NCBI GenBank assembly: GCA_037447655.1
Contig: JBBHKE010000710.1
Location: forward strand, 38,771-102,770
Origin: Zygnema cylindricum
Taxonomy: Eukaryota > Streptophyta > Zygnematophyceae > Zygnematales > Zygnemataceae
Length of the DNA stretch: 64,000 nt
Direction: 5' to 3'
Both the position numbers and the translations under genes were made by a program. The notes under the pieces were generated by a model that searched no databases, was not told where the DNA came from, and saw only the letters and a list, made by a program, of their open reading frames with translations. The first letter of the stretch is position 1; each line of letters begins with the position of its first letter. This document shows positions 12,201 through 20,467 of this stretch, one piece after another.

Positions 12201-13735
12201 TTTGTTAATTGAGTGTTTACAAGTTATTTTCCAAAAATCCTTGTTTACTCCATTTTCAAGTTGCTCCCCTAATTCCCTCCCCAGTTACATTGACAGTTTG
12301 CGATCATGTTATATTATCATGTTTCCTTCCTAGTTGCATTGCGAGCCCCAATGTTGGATATTATCCCAATTTCCAATGCTAGCTCTAATCGTACACCTAA
12401 AAAAACAAGTGCAAAATGTATGTTTCCAAATTCACCTTACATCAAAATTATTCTGGACAAGCCTAGCCTTTCATATCAATAATCTGCAGTATTTAGTGTA
12501 GACCACATTTGATCAGAATTTAGTGGACAGGATCACGTAAATACACACAAAGTAGGATGGACCACATTATTTTTCCGTCCATACTATTAGTCCATCTAAA
12601 CCAATCACGATGCCCGGTATAGAAACTAGATCATGGTGTGACATCTGTAGCAGCTCGCACTTGTGGCATGTTTTTATCAGCAACTAGATTACGGTGTTAT
12701 CATCTGTAGCATGTGACATGTGCTAATAGCAAGTACATTGTGGCGTGACACCTGTCACATTACATGTTCCTGCTAACAACTAAGTCACAATGTGACACCT
12801 GTCACGTGACATGTTCCTGCTAACAAATAGATTACAACAAGTCATTTTGTTTATTTTTTATGTCTTTAGACAAGTCCTCCATGACCTCCTTCGCGAGTGT
12901 CCGTGAAAAAAGTTTGAATCGAAGGGACCAGGGAGTTCTCCGTCGAGCCTTTTTTTTTCCTTTTTACAGTCAGCGTATATCGGTTGCCCTTCAACGAGCT
13001 CAGGCCGCGGCCCTCTGACGAAGACAGGTGGCAGATGATGACAAGCAGGGTCTTCCAGATCTTCTGCCAAGGGACCGAGACCACATCGACGACCTTCGCA
13101 TTTGTGGACCTTAGCTTGTCAGGGTAGTGGATAGTCATCTCGCGTAGGTTTCTTTTAGGTGTGAGCAGTCCATCTAAAGTAGTTAATTTGGTTAACACTC
13201 TTTTTAGTTGGCATTCTCTAGTTTGTTCGATCTTTCAGGCTTAGCCTATTTTCCTTTGACTCTTGTAGTCTTTGAATGCTTTTTGTTTTTTGTTCTCCCC
13301 TTAATACTTATATGGTTTTCCATCGCGATTTTTGCAATCAATTTGTTTTCTTTTACTAGCATGTAGGTTATGGCGTGAAACCTGCGGCATGTCACATGCT
13401 TCTATTAGCAACTAGATTATGGTATGGCAGCTGTAGAGCGTGACATGTTCCTCTTAGTAACTAGATTATGGTGTGACACCTGTATCATGTGACATATTCC
13501 TGCTGCAGCTACGTTACTGTGTTACACTTGTCACGTGACATTCCTACTAGCGGCTAGGTGATGGTGTGACACCTGTAACAGCCAGCACACGAGGCTTGTT
13601 CTGGGCCCGTCCCCTGCGGCCGGCCAGATTCCAGCCGGCCTGATGCTTGGTGACGCGGAACGCCAGAAGCACACTCGCCTCCTCGTCGTCCAGATATCGG
13701 TCCACCTGGGCGGCGAGATCGGCATCGAGAGCCAT
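973..13735 (-). CDS. SEC3: Exocyst complex subunit SEC3 (plant type), spliced gene, 3' half off the left edge
   Basis: SEC3 is the exocyst subunit that helps tether secretory vesicles to the plasma membrane. Fourteen minus-strand exons with GT-AG junctions and compatible phases give about 476 residues in family order. These are an N-terminal region ending in NKPRVLAVT, a PH-like segment ([19 protein letters not shown]), the block NQLLVCLLK...[14 protein letters not shown], then the coiled-coil core ([40 protein letters not shown]) and LNLLLRRE. From memory of the Arabidopsis SEC3 protein, similarity is collinear and the last exon reaches roughly its midpoint, so about 400 residues should lie left of position 973. 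No frameshift or internal stop was seen. Exon 12 to 13 lacks a few residues, possibly a microexon at 1732-1749. Introns hold a MITE, minisatellites and duplicated exon edges. Exon 4 is the least certain, because the family is shorter there. Confidence 0.93.
1411..1494 (-). CDS. SEC3: SEC3 exon 13
   Basis: 28 codons, [17 protein letters not shown] then [11 protein letters not shown]. Acceptor ttccag, donor AAG|gtcaga. About seven family residues between exons 12 and 13 are unaccounted for. An 18-base candidate microexon sits at 1732-1749. Confidence 0.93.
1484..1640 (-). repeat. Tandem copies of the SEC3 exon 13 acceptor edge
   Basis: The exon 13 start with its acceptor (around 1475-1500) recurs in diverged form at about 1549-1580 and 1605-1640. 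Each copy keeps the order TATCC-like, TTA/TTG-rich middle, CTTT and CTGG/CGG (plus strand). Spacing is about 60 bases. Confidence 0.65.
2062..2175 (-). CDS. SEC3: SEC3 exon 12
   Basis: 38 codons, [20 protein letters not shown] then [18 protein letters not shown]. Acceptor gggcag, donor AGG|gtacgt. Very strong match to plant SEC3. Confidence 0.95.
3076..3300 (-). repeat. Two duplicated tails of SEC3 exon 11 with donor sites
   Basis: Segments 3250-3300 and 3076-3126 translate to variants of the exon tail [14 protein letters not shown] and end in GTAA donor-like sequence (ATA|gtaagt in the lower copy). Spacing from the true donor is 163, then 174 bases. The intervening sequence is purine-rich on the sense strand. 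Confidence 0.88.
3413..3556 (-). CDS. SEC3: SEC3 exon 11
   Basis: 48 codons, [20 protein letters not shown], then [20 protein letters not shown], ending NFSKMRA. Acceptor cgtcag, donor GCA|gtaagt. Its last ~17 codons plus the donor are repeated twice downstream in the intron. Confidence 0.94.
3560..3920 (-). repeat. CT-rich (sense) tracts in SEC3 intron 10
   Basis: GA-rich on the plus strand: GGGAGAGA-type units at 3560-3715 and a (GA)n run at 3825-3918, ending about 12 bases from the exon 10 donor. Confidence 0.85.
3931..4032 (-). CDS. SEC3: SEC3 exon 10
   Basis: 34 codons, [20 protein letters not shown] then [14 protein letters not shown]. Acceptor gtgcag, donor GAA|gtaagc followed within 15 bases by a (CT)n run on the sense strand. 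Confidence 0.94.
4345..4515 (-). repeat. CT-rich (sense) tract abutting SEC3 exon 9 donor
   Basis: GA-dominated plus strand with GGGGGG interruptions. The tract includes the first intron bases after the donor. Confidence 0.85.
4516..4620 (-). CDS. SEC3: SEC3 exon 9
   Basis: 35 codons, [20 protein letters not shown] then [14 protein letters not shown], matching the conserved heptad region. Acceptor ggcag, donor TCG|gtctct running directly into a CT-rich tract on the sense strand. Confidence 0.94.
4820..4905 (-). repeat. CT-rich (sense) microsatellite in SEC3 intron 8
   Basis: GAGA and GGGAGA units on the plus strand, about 50 bases inside the intron from the exon 8 donor. Confidence 0.8.
4957..5074 (-). 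CDS. SEC3: SEC3 exon 8
   Basis: Completes the threonine codon of exon 7, then reads [19 protein letters not shown] and [20 protein letters not shown]. Start of the SEC3 coiled-coil core, near identical to land-plant proteins. Acceptor atgcag, donor GAG|gtagga. Confidence 0.95.
5636..6077. mobile_element. hAT-like MITE in SEC3 intron 7
   Basis: 442-bp element with 14-bp perfect terminal inverted repeats TAGTGTTGTGTATC. Near-perfect 8-bp target duplications flank it: GTAATTAC at 5628-5635 and GGAATTAC at 6078-6085. The interior is rich in TATCG/CGATA. No coding capacity. The repeats and the 8-bp duplication fit the hAT superfamily. Confidence 0.88.
6128..6207 (-). repeat. (CT)n microsatellite next to SEC3 exon 7 donor
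   Basis: Nearly pure (GA)n on the plus strand, starting about 10 bases beyond the donor. Confidence 0.92.
6217..6371 (-). CDS. SEC3: SEC3 exon 7
   Basis: 51 codons plus two bases. A variable Ser/Ala/Gly-rich linker is followed by the conserved [19 protein letters not shown]. Acceptor tatcag, donor GGAAC|gtcagt. A (CT)n run on the sense strand follows within about 15 bases. Confidence 0.92.
6690..7240 (-). repeat. Diverged minisatellite in SEC3 intron 6
   Basis: About ten irregular units on the plus strand share CCACACTATTTACAGATACC-like text followed by an A-rich stretch and GGGT. Four longer units (near 6717, 6793, 7019, 7172) also carry a GCTCAtGCCTgCAG segment. That segment resembles the real exon 6 donor region at 7236-7255. 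Confidence 0.75.
7249..7351 (-). CDS. SEC3: SEC3 exon 6
   Basis: Acceptor ggtgcag, donor CAA|gtgagt. The peptide [16 protein letters not shown] followed by [16 protein letters not shown] is one of the strongest matches to plant SEC3. A diverged minisatellite begins right after the donor on the sense strand. Confidence 0.93.
7709..7770 (-). CDS. SEC3: SEC3 exon 5
   Basis: Acceptor ctgtag, donor GAAAG|gtaacg. Twenty codons ([20 protein letters not shown]) plus two bases that complete an arginine codon with exon 6. [12 protein letters not shown] matches the conserved plant SEC3 block. Confidence 0.9.
8027..8074 (-). CDS. SEC3: SEC3 exon 4 (probable)
   Basis: 16 codons ([16 protein letters not shown]) with acceptor ttccag and donor AAG|gtatac, phase 0 on both sides. 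Splice signals and frame fit, but the family is shorter at this point, so this may be a lineage insertion or an alternative exon. Confidence 0.7.
8155..8395. repeat. Imperfect direct repeat upstream of SEC3 exon 4
   Basis: 8155-8250 and 8311-8395 share a CCa(g)ATCCAaGACC-like start, an A-run, GGAATTAA, a TTGAAC centre and CTTGAAAGC. No exon recognised in either copy. The remainder of 8080-8440 is AT-rich intron. Confidence 0.55.
8440..8512. repeat. GA-rich simple repeat
   Basis: GAGAGAGGGGAGG-type units within SEC3 intron 3. Confidence 0.85.
8513..9836. other. SEC3 intron 3, no gene seen
   Basis: AT-rich sequence with scattered TTTTTTC runs. The 88-codon plus-strand frame at 8902-9168 has no recognisable motif, so I treat it as chance. 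Confidence 0.6.
9837..9880 (-). repeat. (CCCT)n microsatellite after SEC3 exon 3 donor
   Basis: Tetranucleotide GGGA array on the plus strand, about 16 bases from the donor at 9896. Confidence 0.9.
9897..9980 (-). CDS. SEC3: SEC3 exon 3
   Basis: 28 codons between acceptor gttag and donor TTG|gtaatt. The peptide has [10 protein letters not shown] and ends TTGRSFYL, continuing the PH-like region. A (CCCT)n run on the sense strand starts about 16 bases after the donor. Confidence 0.85.
10130..10625 (-). repeat. GA-rich (plus) / CT-rich (sense) region downstream of SEC3 exon 2
   Basis: Degenerate purine-rich sequence with a denser GAGAGCGAGAGAGA block at 10520-10565. Several overlapping long frames here are low-complexity artefacts. 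Confidence 0.75.
10737..10816 (-). CDS. SEC3: SEC3 exon 2
   Basis: Acceptor cacgcag at 10817-10823, donor GCG|gtattt. It completes the codon split after exon 1 and adds 26 residues ending [19 protein letters not shown]. This matches the first strands of the plant SEC3 PH-like domain. Confidence 0.85.
10820..12590. other. SEC3 intron 1, AT-rich part, no gene seen
   Basis: No recognisable coding segment, inverted-repeat element or array. Short frames at 10995-11210 and 11659-11984 lack motifs and splice context. Confidence 0.55.
12600..13575 (-). repeat. Minisatellite carrying copies of the SEC3 exon 1 donor
   Basis: About ten ~48-bp units in two blocks (12600-12845 and 13362-13575). A typical unit reads CAACTAGATTATGG, TGTGACACCTGTA, CATGTGACATG then TTCCTGCTAA. 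The unit at 13552 runs into the exon and contains its donor (ACAGGTGTCA on the sense strand). The farthest unit (12617-12672) also keeps a decayed copy of the exon tail. Confidence 0.85.
12858..13200 (-). other. Unrecognised higher-GC island inside SEC3 intron 1
   Basis: Two overlapping minus-strand frames of 70 and 110 codons interrupt the minisatellite. Composition is coding-like (for example [13 protein letters not shown] or [15 protein letters not shown]), but I recognise no family. It may be a captured gene fragment. It does not align with SEC3. Confidence 0.3.
13573..13735 (-). CDS. SEC3: SEC3 exon 1 (start codon)
   Basis: 54 codons plus one base, from ATG at 13735 to donor ACAG|GTGTCA at 13573. 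The start [10 protein letters not shown] and the conserved tail [13 protein letters not shown] align with the plant SEC3 N-terminus. GC content is much higher than in the flanks. The donor sequence is copied many times in the downstream intron. Confidence 0.88.
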
Positions 13736-13895
13736 AGTCGACTCACGTTTGCAAGGAGGCAGAGACGGAGGGAGAGAGAGAGGGAGAGGGAGAGAGAGAG
13801 AGATAGAGGGAGAAAGAGGGAGAGAGAGGGAGAGAGAGAGGACGGGAGAAGAGAGGGGGAAGAGAGGAGGAAAGAGGGGGGAAGAAGAAGAGAAA
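13736..13895 (-). promoter_or_regulatory. CT-rich leader upstream of SEC3 ATG
   Basis: On the SEC3 sense strand this is an almost continuous CT tract ending about 20 bases before the ATG. It resembles the pyrimidine-rich 5' leaders of many plant genes. No TATA box or transcription start can be fixed from sequence alone. Confidence 0.45.
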
Positions 13896-14280
13896 AGAAT
13901 TTTAGAGTACAGTACGTTTCCGTTTTAGGATACAATATAATTTTAGGGTTTGACAGTACGGTAGGTTGAAGTCTTGGGCAAAAAAAAGGCGTGTGACGCG
14001 GTCGTGTAATGATTTTTTCACACCTGAGAACAAAACCGTACAGGTAGAATAGTCCAGTTGGCCTGAACGTACACCCAGAGAACCATTGGGAACACCATTT
14101 GCAATTTACCCATATTATACTCACACTCTTGTAGTAAAATACACATTAACGATTTTTACGATTTTTTCAAATCGACCTTCTCCGATTTCTACGTATTGTA
14201 CGCGCATTGAATCGTGCGTAAAATGCGATTTGAACTATCATTAGCGTTTCCAATTATTTTTGCAGATTAAAGTTTTGAAC

Positions 14281-14311
14281 TACACCGCGAATCGTAATTA
14301 GAGATATGAAC
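14281..14311 (+). mobile_element. Terminus of a TACACCGCGAATCG-type MITE
   Basis: The sequence starting TACACCGCGAATCGTAATTA matches the end of the element at 52094-52713. It is interrupted at 14311 by another MITE and continues at 14969. Confidence 0.6.
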
Positions 14312-14960
14312 CATAGTTCAAAAGTAGGTGAAAGTAGGCCCATACAGTATGCCTATTGTATGCAAAACATACAATATGCCCTTAAGACCCATATTGTATT
14401 GGTCGAAAAATGAAAAAAAAGGTTAAGAGGGTTGAGTTGCACATCGATCGATAGAGAATTAAACGGCATGTCTAAATTTTGAAAAAAAATCGGACAAAAA
14501 ATATTTTTTCTGTGAATTTTGAGGTGTTTTTTATTTCAACCGTCAGATTCGGACGATCGGACGGTCTCTGATCAAAGTAACGATCTTAAGAAGATAACAT
14601 GAAAAGCCCATAACACAACTTACGATAGGACAATTTGTCATATTAGCGTCTGCAATTTTGAAGGCAACACTAAATAAAGCCTCAAATTGACCAACCAGGT
14701 CGCCCGTCCGCGTTTTTTTTTTTCCGGGTTTTTTTTCCGGGTTTTTTTTCCGGCGGAATGTCATCCTACGCCGCGTCAGTTCGCTAAACAATTTCGTCAG
14801 GTGGCGTGCGTTGTACTATGATCATACGTCATATTCGTACGATCGTACAAGAGTGTCCGCAACTCACACCCATACAATATGCCTACTCTACGCGAGTTTA
14901 GTGCCAAGTTTTGTGCACCTACCAAAGGCCAACCATAAAAACGCCTACTTTTGAACTATG
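14312..14960. mobile_element. MITE with perfect 8-bp target duplication
   Basis: 649-bp element with 17-bp inverted ends CATAGTTCAAAAGTAGG. Identical 8-bp duplications ATATGAAC lie at 14304-14311 and 14961-14968. No transposase frame. The target-site length suggests hAT-type mobilisation. Confidence 0.9.
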
Positions 14961-15012
14961 ATATGAACGCTAATTCCGTCACCTTAAATTTTGACTCTAT
15001 CACATTAAATAG

Positions 15013-16360
15013 TACACCGTGAATCGCTATTAGCGTCAATGACTCTAATTGCGGTACCCCGTTTTTTTACCCAAATTCTCAAATAGAATAAATAAAAACC
15101 CTTGAAAAAACAAATTAGAGTAAATGCACCGTATCGTGCACGCATGCAGAATATCGCGCGTGCGAGCACAATATTGTGCGTGCGTGCGCGATATCGTGTA
15201 CGCATGCAAAATATTGTGCGCGCATGCGTCCGATACCATGCGGCATGACAGTGTAGTGTTGGGTATCGAGGACCGTTTTCCGATATTCGATATATATCGA
15301 ATTTCAGGTACCCGATAGTCAATATATCGCTTCGATATATCGAATTTCAAACCATCGCGATATATATCAGATATATCGCTAATATATCGTCAATATATCG
15401 AAGGAAAAAAAAAAAAAAATCCCACAGGTTTTCAAAGTCTCGTGACTTCGGACAAAGTGACTGTAAAATCTTTGCCGGAAAGAAATATGGTTTTTTCCTG
15501 AATGTCAGCAGAGTGAAGGAGATCTCTGAGGTACATTGACGAGGTACACTTGCGAAGTACACGTACGTCATACGCAGGTACGATTTTTCAGACGAAAAAA
15601 GTCGGTTTCCAGATATTCGATGATTTTTAAGATTTGGTAGTCAGCTTACGTGGAACCACTCATATCAGAACACGTATGTAAAACTTTTTGACAAAAGATA
15701 CGGGATGTACCCGAGGCCTCTGAAATACATAAATTTTGTTGTCCGTACTATTACAGAGACCTCCTCGTGTAACCATACCCCAAGTAATTAATCATTAGAA
15801 TTTCAGAATTAGTATTTTTTTGTCGGTTACATTTGGCGGCGTCTACCTTCAAGTCACGGAACGAAAATCACGGCGTACGTGGCGTATTAGACAATTTGAC
15901 TTTTTCGCTAAAATAAAATATTATATAAAAAAATAAAAAAAATAAATTTAAAAAATGCTATATATCGCGATAATTAATGTTGGTCTCGGTACAATATATC
16001 GAGGATCCTACTCGATCGATATTCGATATATCGAATATCGAGATTATCGCGATATGAATTTACCCGATACCCAACACTATTAAATAGAGAACATTATTTT
16101 AAATTATTCTCTACTCTATTTAAGGTACGTTTGAATTAGCGTTAAAAATTCTAATATAGGTTTGTTTTAAATAGTGTGGAGTACGGACGATGTCTGACCG
16201 TGCAAAATTGTACTTTTATAAGTAAAAAGGTACAGATAATGATTTAATACAGCAGCGCTCGCATGTGAAACTGCACTAAACAGAAAGACTAAATCGCATG
16301 GAAAAAAACCCGTTCGCATAACTGCGTCTGTCGACAACATTGTCGTCCGTGTGTACATTT
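15013..16360. mobile_element. Older TACACCG-type element, interrupted
   Basis: Left end TACACCGTGAATCG at 15013. Internal part 16120-16345 matches the element at 52094-52713 in reverse (GTGTGGAGTACGGACGA, GTCGACAACATTGTCGTCCG). The right end is lost. Another element (15254-16079) is inserted in it. Confidence 0.55.
15254..16079. mobile_element. hAT-like MITE with TAGTGTTGGGTATCG ends
   Basis: 826-bp element with 15-bp perfect inverted termini. The interior is rich in ATATATCG/CGATATAT palindromes. No matching 8-bp target duplication is visible, so it is older or rearranged. Its termini differ by one base from those of the element at 5636-6077. Confidence 0.8.
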
Positions 16361-16399
16361 ACATAAATTTACATATGAAAAGTTTATAGTTAAACGGCA

Positions 16400-17045
16400 A
16401 CAATATGTGTTTGCCTTTGTTTTCATTAGAACTTTGTAACAATTGTATGACATTCCGCGTATTTAGTTAAAATAGGGAACTTCGCACCAATTTTATCAAA
16501 ATGTATTATAACATAGGATCACGTCTGTTTTAGTGTAAATATTAATTCTAAAAAAACCAAACTAACCAAAGTGATCCTTAAAAGGAGTAGCTTTTAAGTG
16601 TAATATGGGTTTTTTACCACACTGGGAAATGAATTAGAGCAATAAAATATACAAAAAAGCAAATATATAGCATTTGGCGTGGGTGATATATGGCGTAAGC
16701 TAACGCCAAATGCGGACGGACCTCACAAAATAGAATCCTCTTCCACCAATCACAACCACTCTTTCTTTTTCTGGTTCAGTGTGGAATCTGACGACTGCGA
16801 CGCCATCCTAAAAAATTTGTTCAAATTTTTTTGAACAAGGATCAGTGAGAGGTCTCGCCTCCTCTTTCACCACCATGTGGATTGCACTTCGCCCACGCCA
16901 TCGCTTTCACGCCATCTTCTTACATTTTTAAATTGTGTAAGACAAAATGGCGAACATTTTGCTGCCCGCCAACTCCAACATTGATGACGTAGCAAGATCG
17001 TCGTATTTTGGGGACTTGTGGGTTTTTTTCACGTCGAGGATTAAG
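16400..17045. other. No gene seen
   Basis: AT-rich spacer. The first GTPase domain expected upstream of a Der/EngA gene could not be found here. A short frame from the ATG near 16957 (MANILLPANSNIDD) has no recognised homology. Confidence 0.5.
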
Positions 17046-17599
17046 TCGAGGACAATGAGGAAAATCGACCATTGACGATTGCTATTACCGGAAAACCAAA
17101 TGTGGAAAAAAGTAGTATTTTAAATGCATTATTTGGGGAACAAAAGTCTATCGTTAGTCCGTTGAGTCGAACTACAAGAGACGCCATTGATTCTGAATTT
17201 GTGGGCCCCGATGGAAAGGTGAGAAAAGATTATAATAGTAAAATATTCCATTGCCTTAGAAATTCGAGGAAGATTCATCAACTTTAAATAAGTGGAAGTT
17301 TTGGAATATCTATGATGATTTTTTTTTGGTGAAATGGAAACATTGCTCCCTTTAATCTCCCTCGAATAAAAACAGTGTATTTACTTATAAGTTCTCAAGC
17401 TTTTTTTATGTATCACCATTGGCCAATTGTTTTTAATTCACTCAATGTCACATGTTATATTTGTCTTTTTGTTCATATTTTTTAATGAAGCATGTCTGTT
17501 TTGAAAATCATCCTCTTACCTGTAATAAGATGAGAAAAAAAAAATGAGTTTGTGGAGAAAGTCAATTTGACTAACTCTGAAGGTCGTCAAAAGTCTCCT

Positions 17600-17882
17600 T
17601 TTGCGAAAGGTAATTCACCATTTTTCACATTTTTATCATTTTGACGACACTAGTGTGCGCCTATCAATTTTTTCCCATGTTACCATTTTCATTACAAGTA
17701 TCCCCATTTGTCATATTTTTCATTTGTTACCATTTGCATAAAAGAGTGCACAATTATGATTTTTTGCCCATTTTACCATTTCGATCTCCAAAATACATTG
17801 TTATCAATTTTGCCCATTGTACCATCTTGTTTTTTGGAATACACAGTTATCAATTTTGCCCATTTTACCTTTTTGATGGCAG
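17600..17882 (+). repeat. Diverged tandem repeat before the Der relic second segment
   Basis: About five units of 45-55 bp built on TATCAATTTTGCCCATTTTACC. The last two copies end in GGAATACACAG and GGCAGGGATACAAG, so the acceptor edge may be part of the unit. Confidence 0.7.
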
Positions 17883-18044
17883 GGATACAAGCGGGATGCG
17901 GAGGCGAGTGGTAGTAGATGCGACCAACAGCAAAAGGGAATATTTGTCAGTTAACCGTGCGTTCCAAGCCATACGGAGGGTAGATGTCGTGAAACTGGTG
18001 ATCGATGCCATAGAATGTGTCATGGAACAAGTGAAGAAGGAAAA

Positions 18045-18160
18045 AAAAAGGAAAGGAAGGGAAGGGAAGGGAAGGGAAGGGAAAGGAAGGGAAGATTGAA
18101 GAGAAAAGAAAAGAGGGTTGAAGGGAACATAAAAGAAGGGAAGGTTGAAGGGAAGGTTGA
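18045..18160 (+). repeat. (AAGGG)n-like purine repeat
   Basis: GGGAAGGGAAGGGAAGGGAA and degenerate extensions, starting about 15 bases after the donor of the second Der segment. Confidence 0.85.
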
Positions 18161-18619
18161 AGGGGGTAACATGATTTATCATTCAGATAAGTCTAATAAC
18201 GTTGACATGTGTCATATGCAGTGTTTAGTGTTAAGTCGCAAAACGAAAAAATAAATAAGAGGAGGATGTTTTTTGGACGCTTCGGTTGTATCTGAACTCA
18301 AAACGTGAATTCAAACAAGAATTTGACTGCGAATTTGAATGTGAATTCAAAATTCAAATGTGAATGAGTGAAACCTCATGTGAATGCAAATGGGGGTTTC
18401 TATTTGAATGTTTTGCAGGATTTTTCATTAGGCAAAAAAATTGCGGAGGAAAGAAAAGCTACGGTAATTGTGGTGAACAAATGGGATATTATTCCGGAGA
18501 AGGACAACATCAGTACTTTACATTACACTTTGGAAGTTAGAGAACGTCTCCGTTGTCTCAATTGGGCTCCCATTGTCTTTACTTCAGCAACAATGGGACA
18601 ACAAATTCCTAAGTGCGAA

Positions 18620-19404
18620 TATATCAGCTTGAAAAAAAACTTTTTTTTTCTTTCCTTTTAAGAGTCATTTTCTTTTAAGGCCTACTTTAGTTCTTATCAA
18701 GCGACATAAAATTCTTTAAGGGAAGCATGGGAACATGTACTAAATTCGAAATATGGTAATTGACAAAAAAAAATATGCGATGAACAAAACTCATTAGATT
18801 TGAGAGAAGGACTGGTAGTCTGTTTTGAGTACAGCTATTATCTTTATTCTTTATATATTTGATTTATTTCCGATAGCATATTACAGTTGTAACATAATTT
18901 CCTACCTTTCAAAATATCCCATTACTACAACCAATTTCAACCACACATTCCGTACATTGAAATATACACATTCACATTGGAATCACTCACATAAGAATAA
19001 ACTTTTAATTAAAAGAAGCTTCGGTCCACATGACATTCAACTTGGTCTCTTGCCCTCTTGGCTCAACCCTTCTTTTAAATTTTTTTCCACTACCCTCCAC
19101 TCTTAAATAATTATATCTCTTAACTACTAAAACACCACTTAGTTAGTAAGAGATATCCGTGCAAAATGTCATTGCTCCGATTTGGTATTATGCGCTCAAG
19201 ACCAAGATCTGTCAAAATTTCCACAATTTTTTCCAAAGGAAAAGATGCCTACTTTTCTTTTTGAATTCACCATTTATACATCATCGCCCTAGACCAGCTA
19301 GGCCAGAGTCAACCCTACGTTGAACAGGCTTTTATATGGGCCTATCATTGATCAGCTAAGACTCGGACTGACCAATGCAAAAAAATGTGAAATCTCTGAC
19401 TAAC
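18620..19404. other. No gene seen
   Basis: AT-rich spacer. No continuation of the Der coding sequence recognised. Confidence 0.5.
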
Positions 19405-19947
19405 TACACCGCGCATCGTTATTAGTGTCAAAGTTTAAATAGTGTGTAAGTAAATATAGTGTCATTGACGCTAATTAAGAATTTGAAAATTAAAAAAAAA
19501 AAGGTTTATTCTAATTTCAATGTTAACGCTAATTTGGAACAGCAAAAATGGAAAATTTGATGTACGATTATATACATTATTATATCTATCCGTACAAAAT
19601 ATAAAAAATCGTACACCGTAGTGAAATTCAAATATATGTACATTTCAGACTAATTTACGTGTCAGACTAATCCCGTTTTTTTAGCGCACGTTCTTATGCG
19701 TACGCGTCCGATTTAATTCATTTTTTGTAAAATTTTCACTTGAAAAGGTACATTTATGTACGGTCTGACATCGACCGTACACCACGCTATTTAGATCTTA
19801 TTGAACTTTAGTTCTTTACGCTATTTTGTACGGTACCTCAATTAACGTCAAGGAAAAATTAAAATCATGTATCCTATTTGAGGAAAAAAATCAAAATTTT
19901 AAGAACCCAAATTAGTGACTTTGACACTAATAACGATGCGCGGTGTA
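19405..19947. mobile_element. MITE with TACACCGCGCATCG ends
   Basis: About 543 bp bounded by inverted repeats of roughly 28 bp (TACACCGCGCATCGTTATTA...). TA at both tips may be the target duplication, as in Tc1/mariner elements. Related to the elements at 15013 and 52094. Confidence 0.8.
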
Positions 19948-19949
19948 CA

Positions 19950-20467
19950 TAGCATATCTAACAAATCAAATGCTACTTTTCACTACGTAACACTTACGTG
20001 AAAAAGTGTGCGTGTATTGAAACGCGACTTCACATGTTTGCCCGTCACAAATTTCACACGTGAAACTACCTTCGTAACTTACAAAACTTGACTTTTGACA
20101 TTTTGTACTAAAAATCTTACGAAACGAAACATCATGTGTACCAGACGACTATTAGTACTTTAACGACCGTATGCCGGAAATTCCGTTACTAATTTGACCC
20201 TTAATCCCGCTATAACGAACACTCATTTGCTATTTTGACCTTGTGTTGTCTCCTAAATACACCGATCGGTATAACTTTTAAAATACAACTACAAATCGTG
20301 CGATTCTTTTGCGGACGTCTACCAAATTCATAACACTATATTTGTGATACCTAAATACCCATTTAGGAACAAGTTCAATCTTTTATTTCTATCACATCAT
20401 CCCCTCTTTTTTTTTAACTCACCTCATTTAAAACACATTTCACTCTCAAGGTGGTATTTATATATTA
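19950..20467. other. No gene seen
   Basis: AT-rich spacer between a MITE and the gypsy relic. Confidence 0.5.

Larger units (their letters stand above)
17046..18612 (+). pseudogene. Der/EngA-type GTPase relic, second GTP-binding domain only
   Basis: Three exon-like segments encode the second G domain of a Der/EngA ribosome-assembly GTPase (bacterial and plastid family). They are 17046-17218 ([20 protein letters not shown], ending FVGPDG), 17883-18030 (DTSGMRRR, then LSVNRAFQAIRR) and 18419-18612 (IVVNKWDIIP, LNWAPIVFTSA). G3 is DTSG, G4 is NKWD and G5 is TSA. The P-loop reads GKPNVEKS, with Glu where GxxxxGKS needs Gly, a single GGA to GAA type change. The first G domain, about five residues before DTSG and the KH-like C-terminus are missing. 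Splice sites remain plausible. Most likely a decaying copy, although very distant exons cannot be excluded. Confidence 0.85.
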
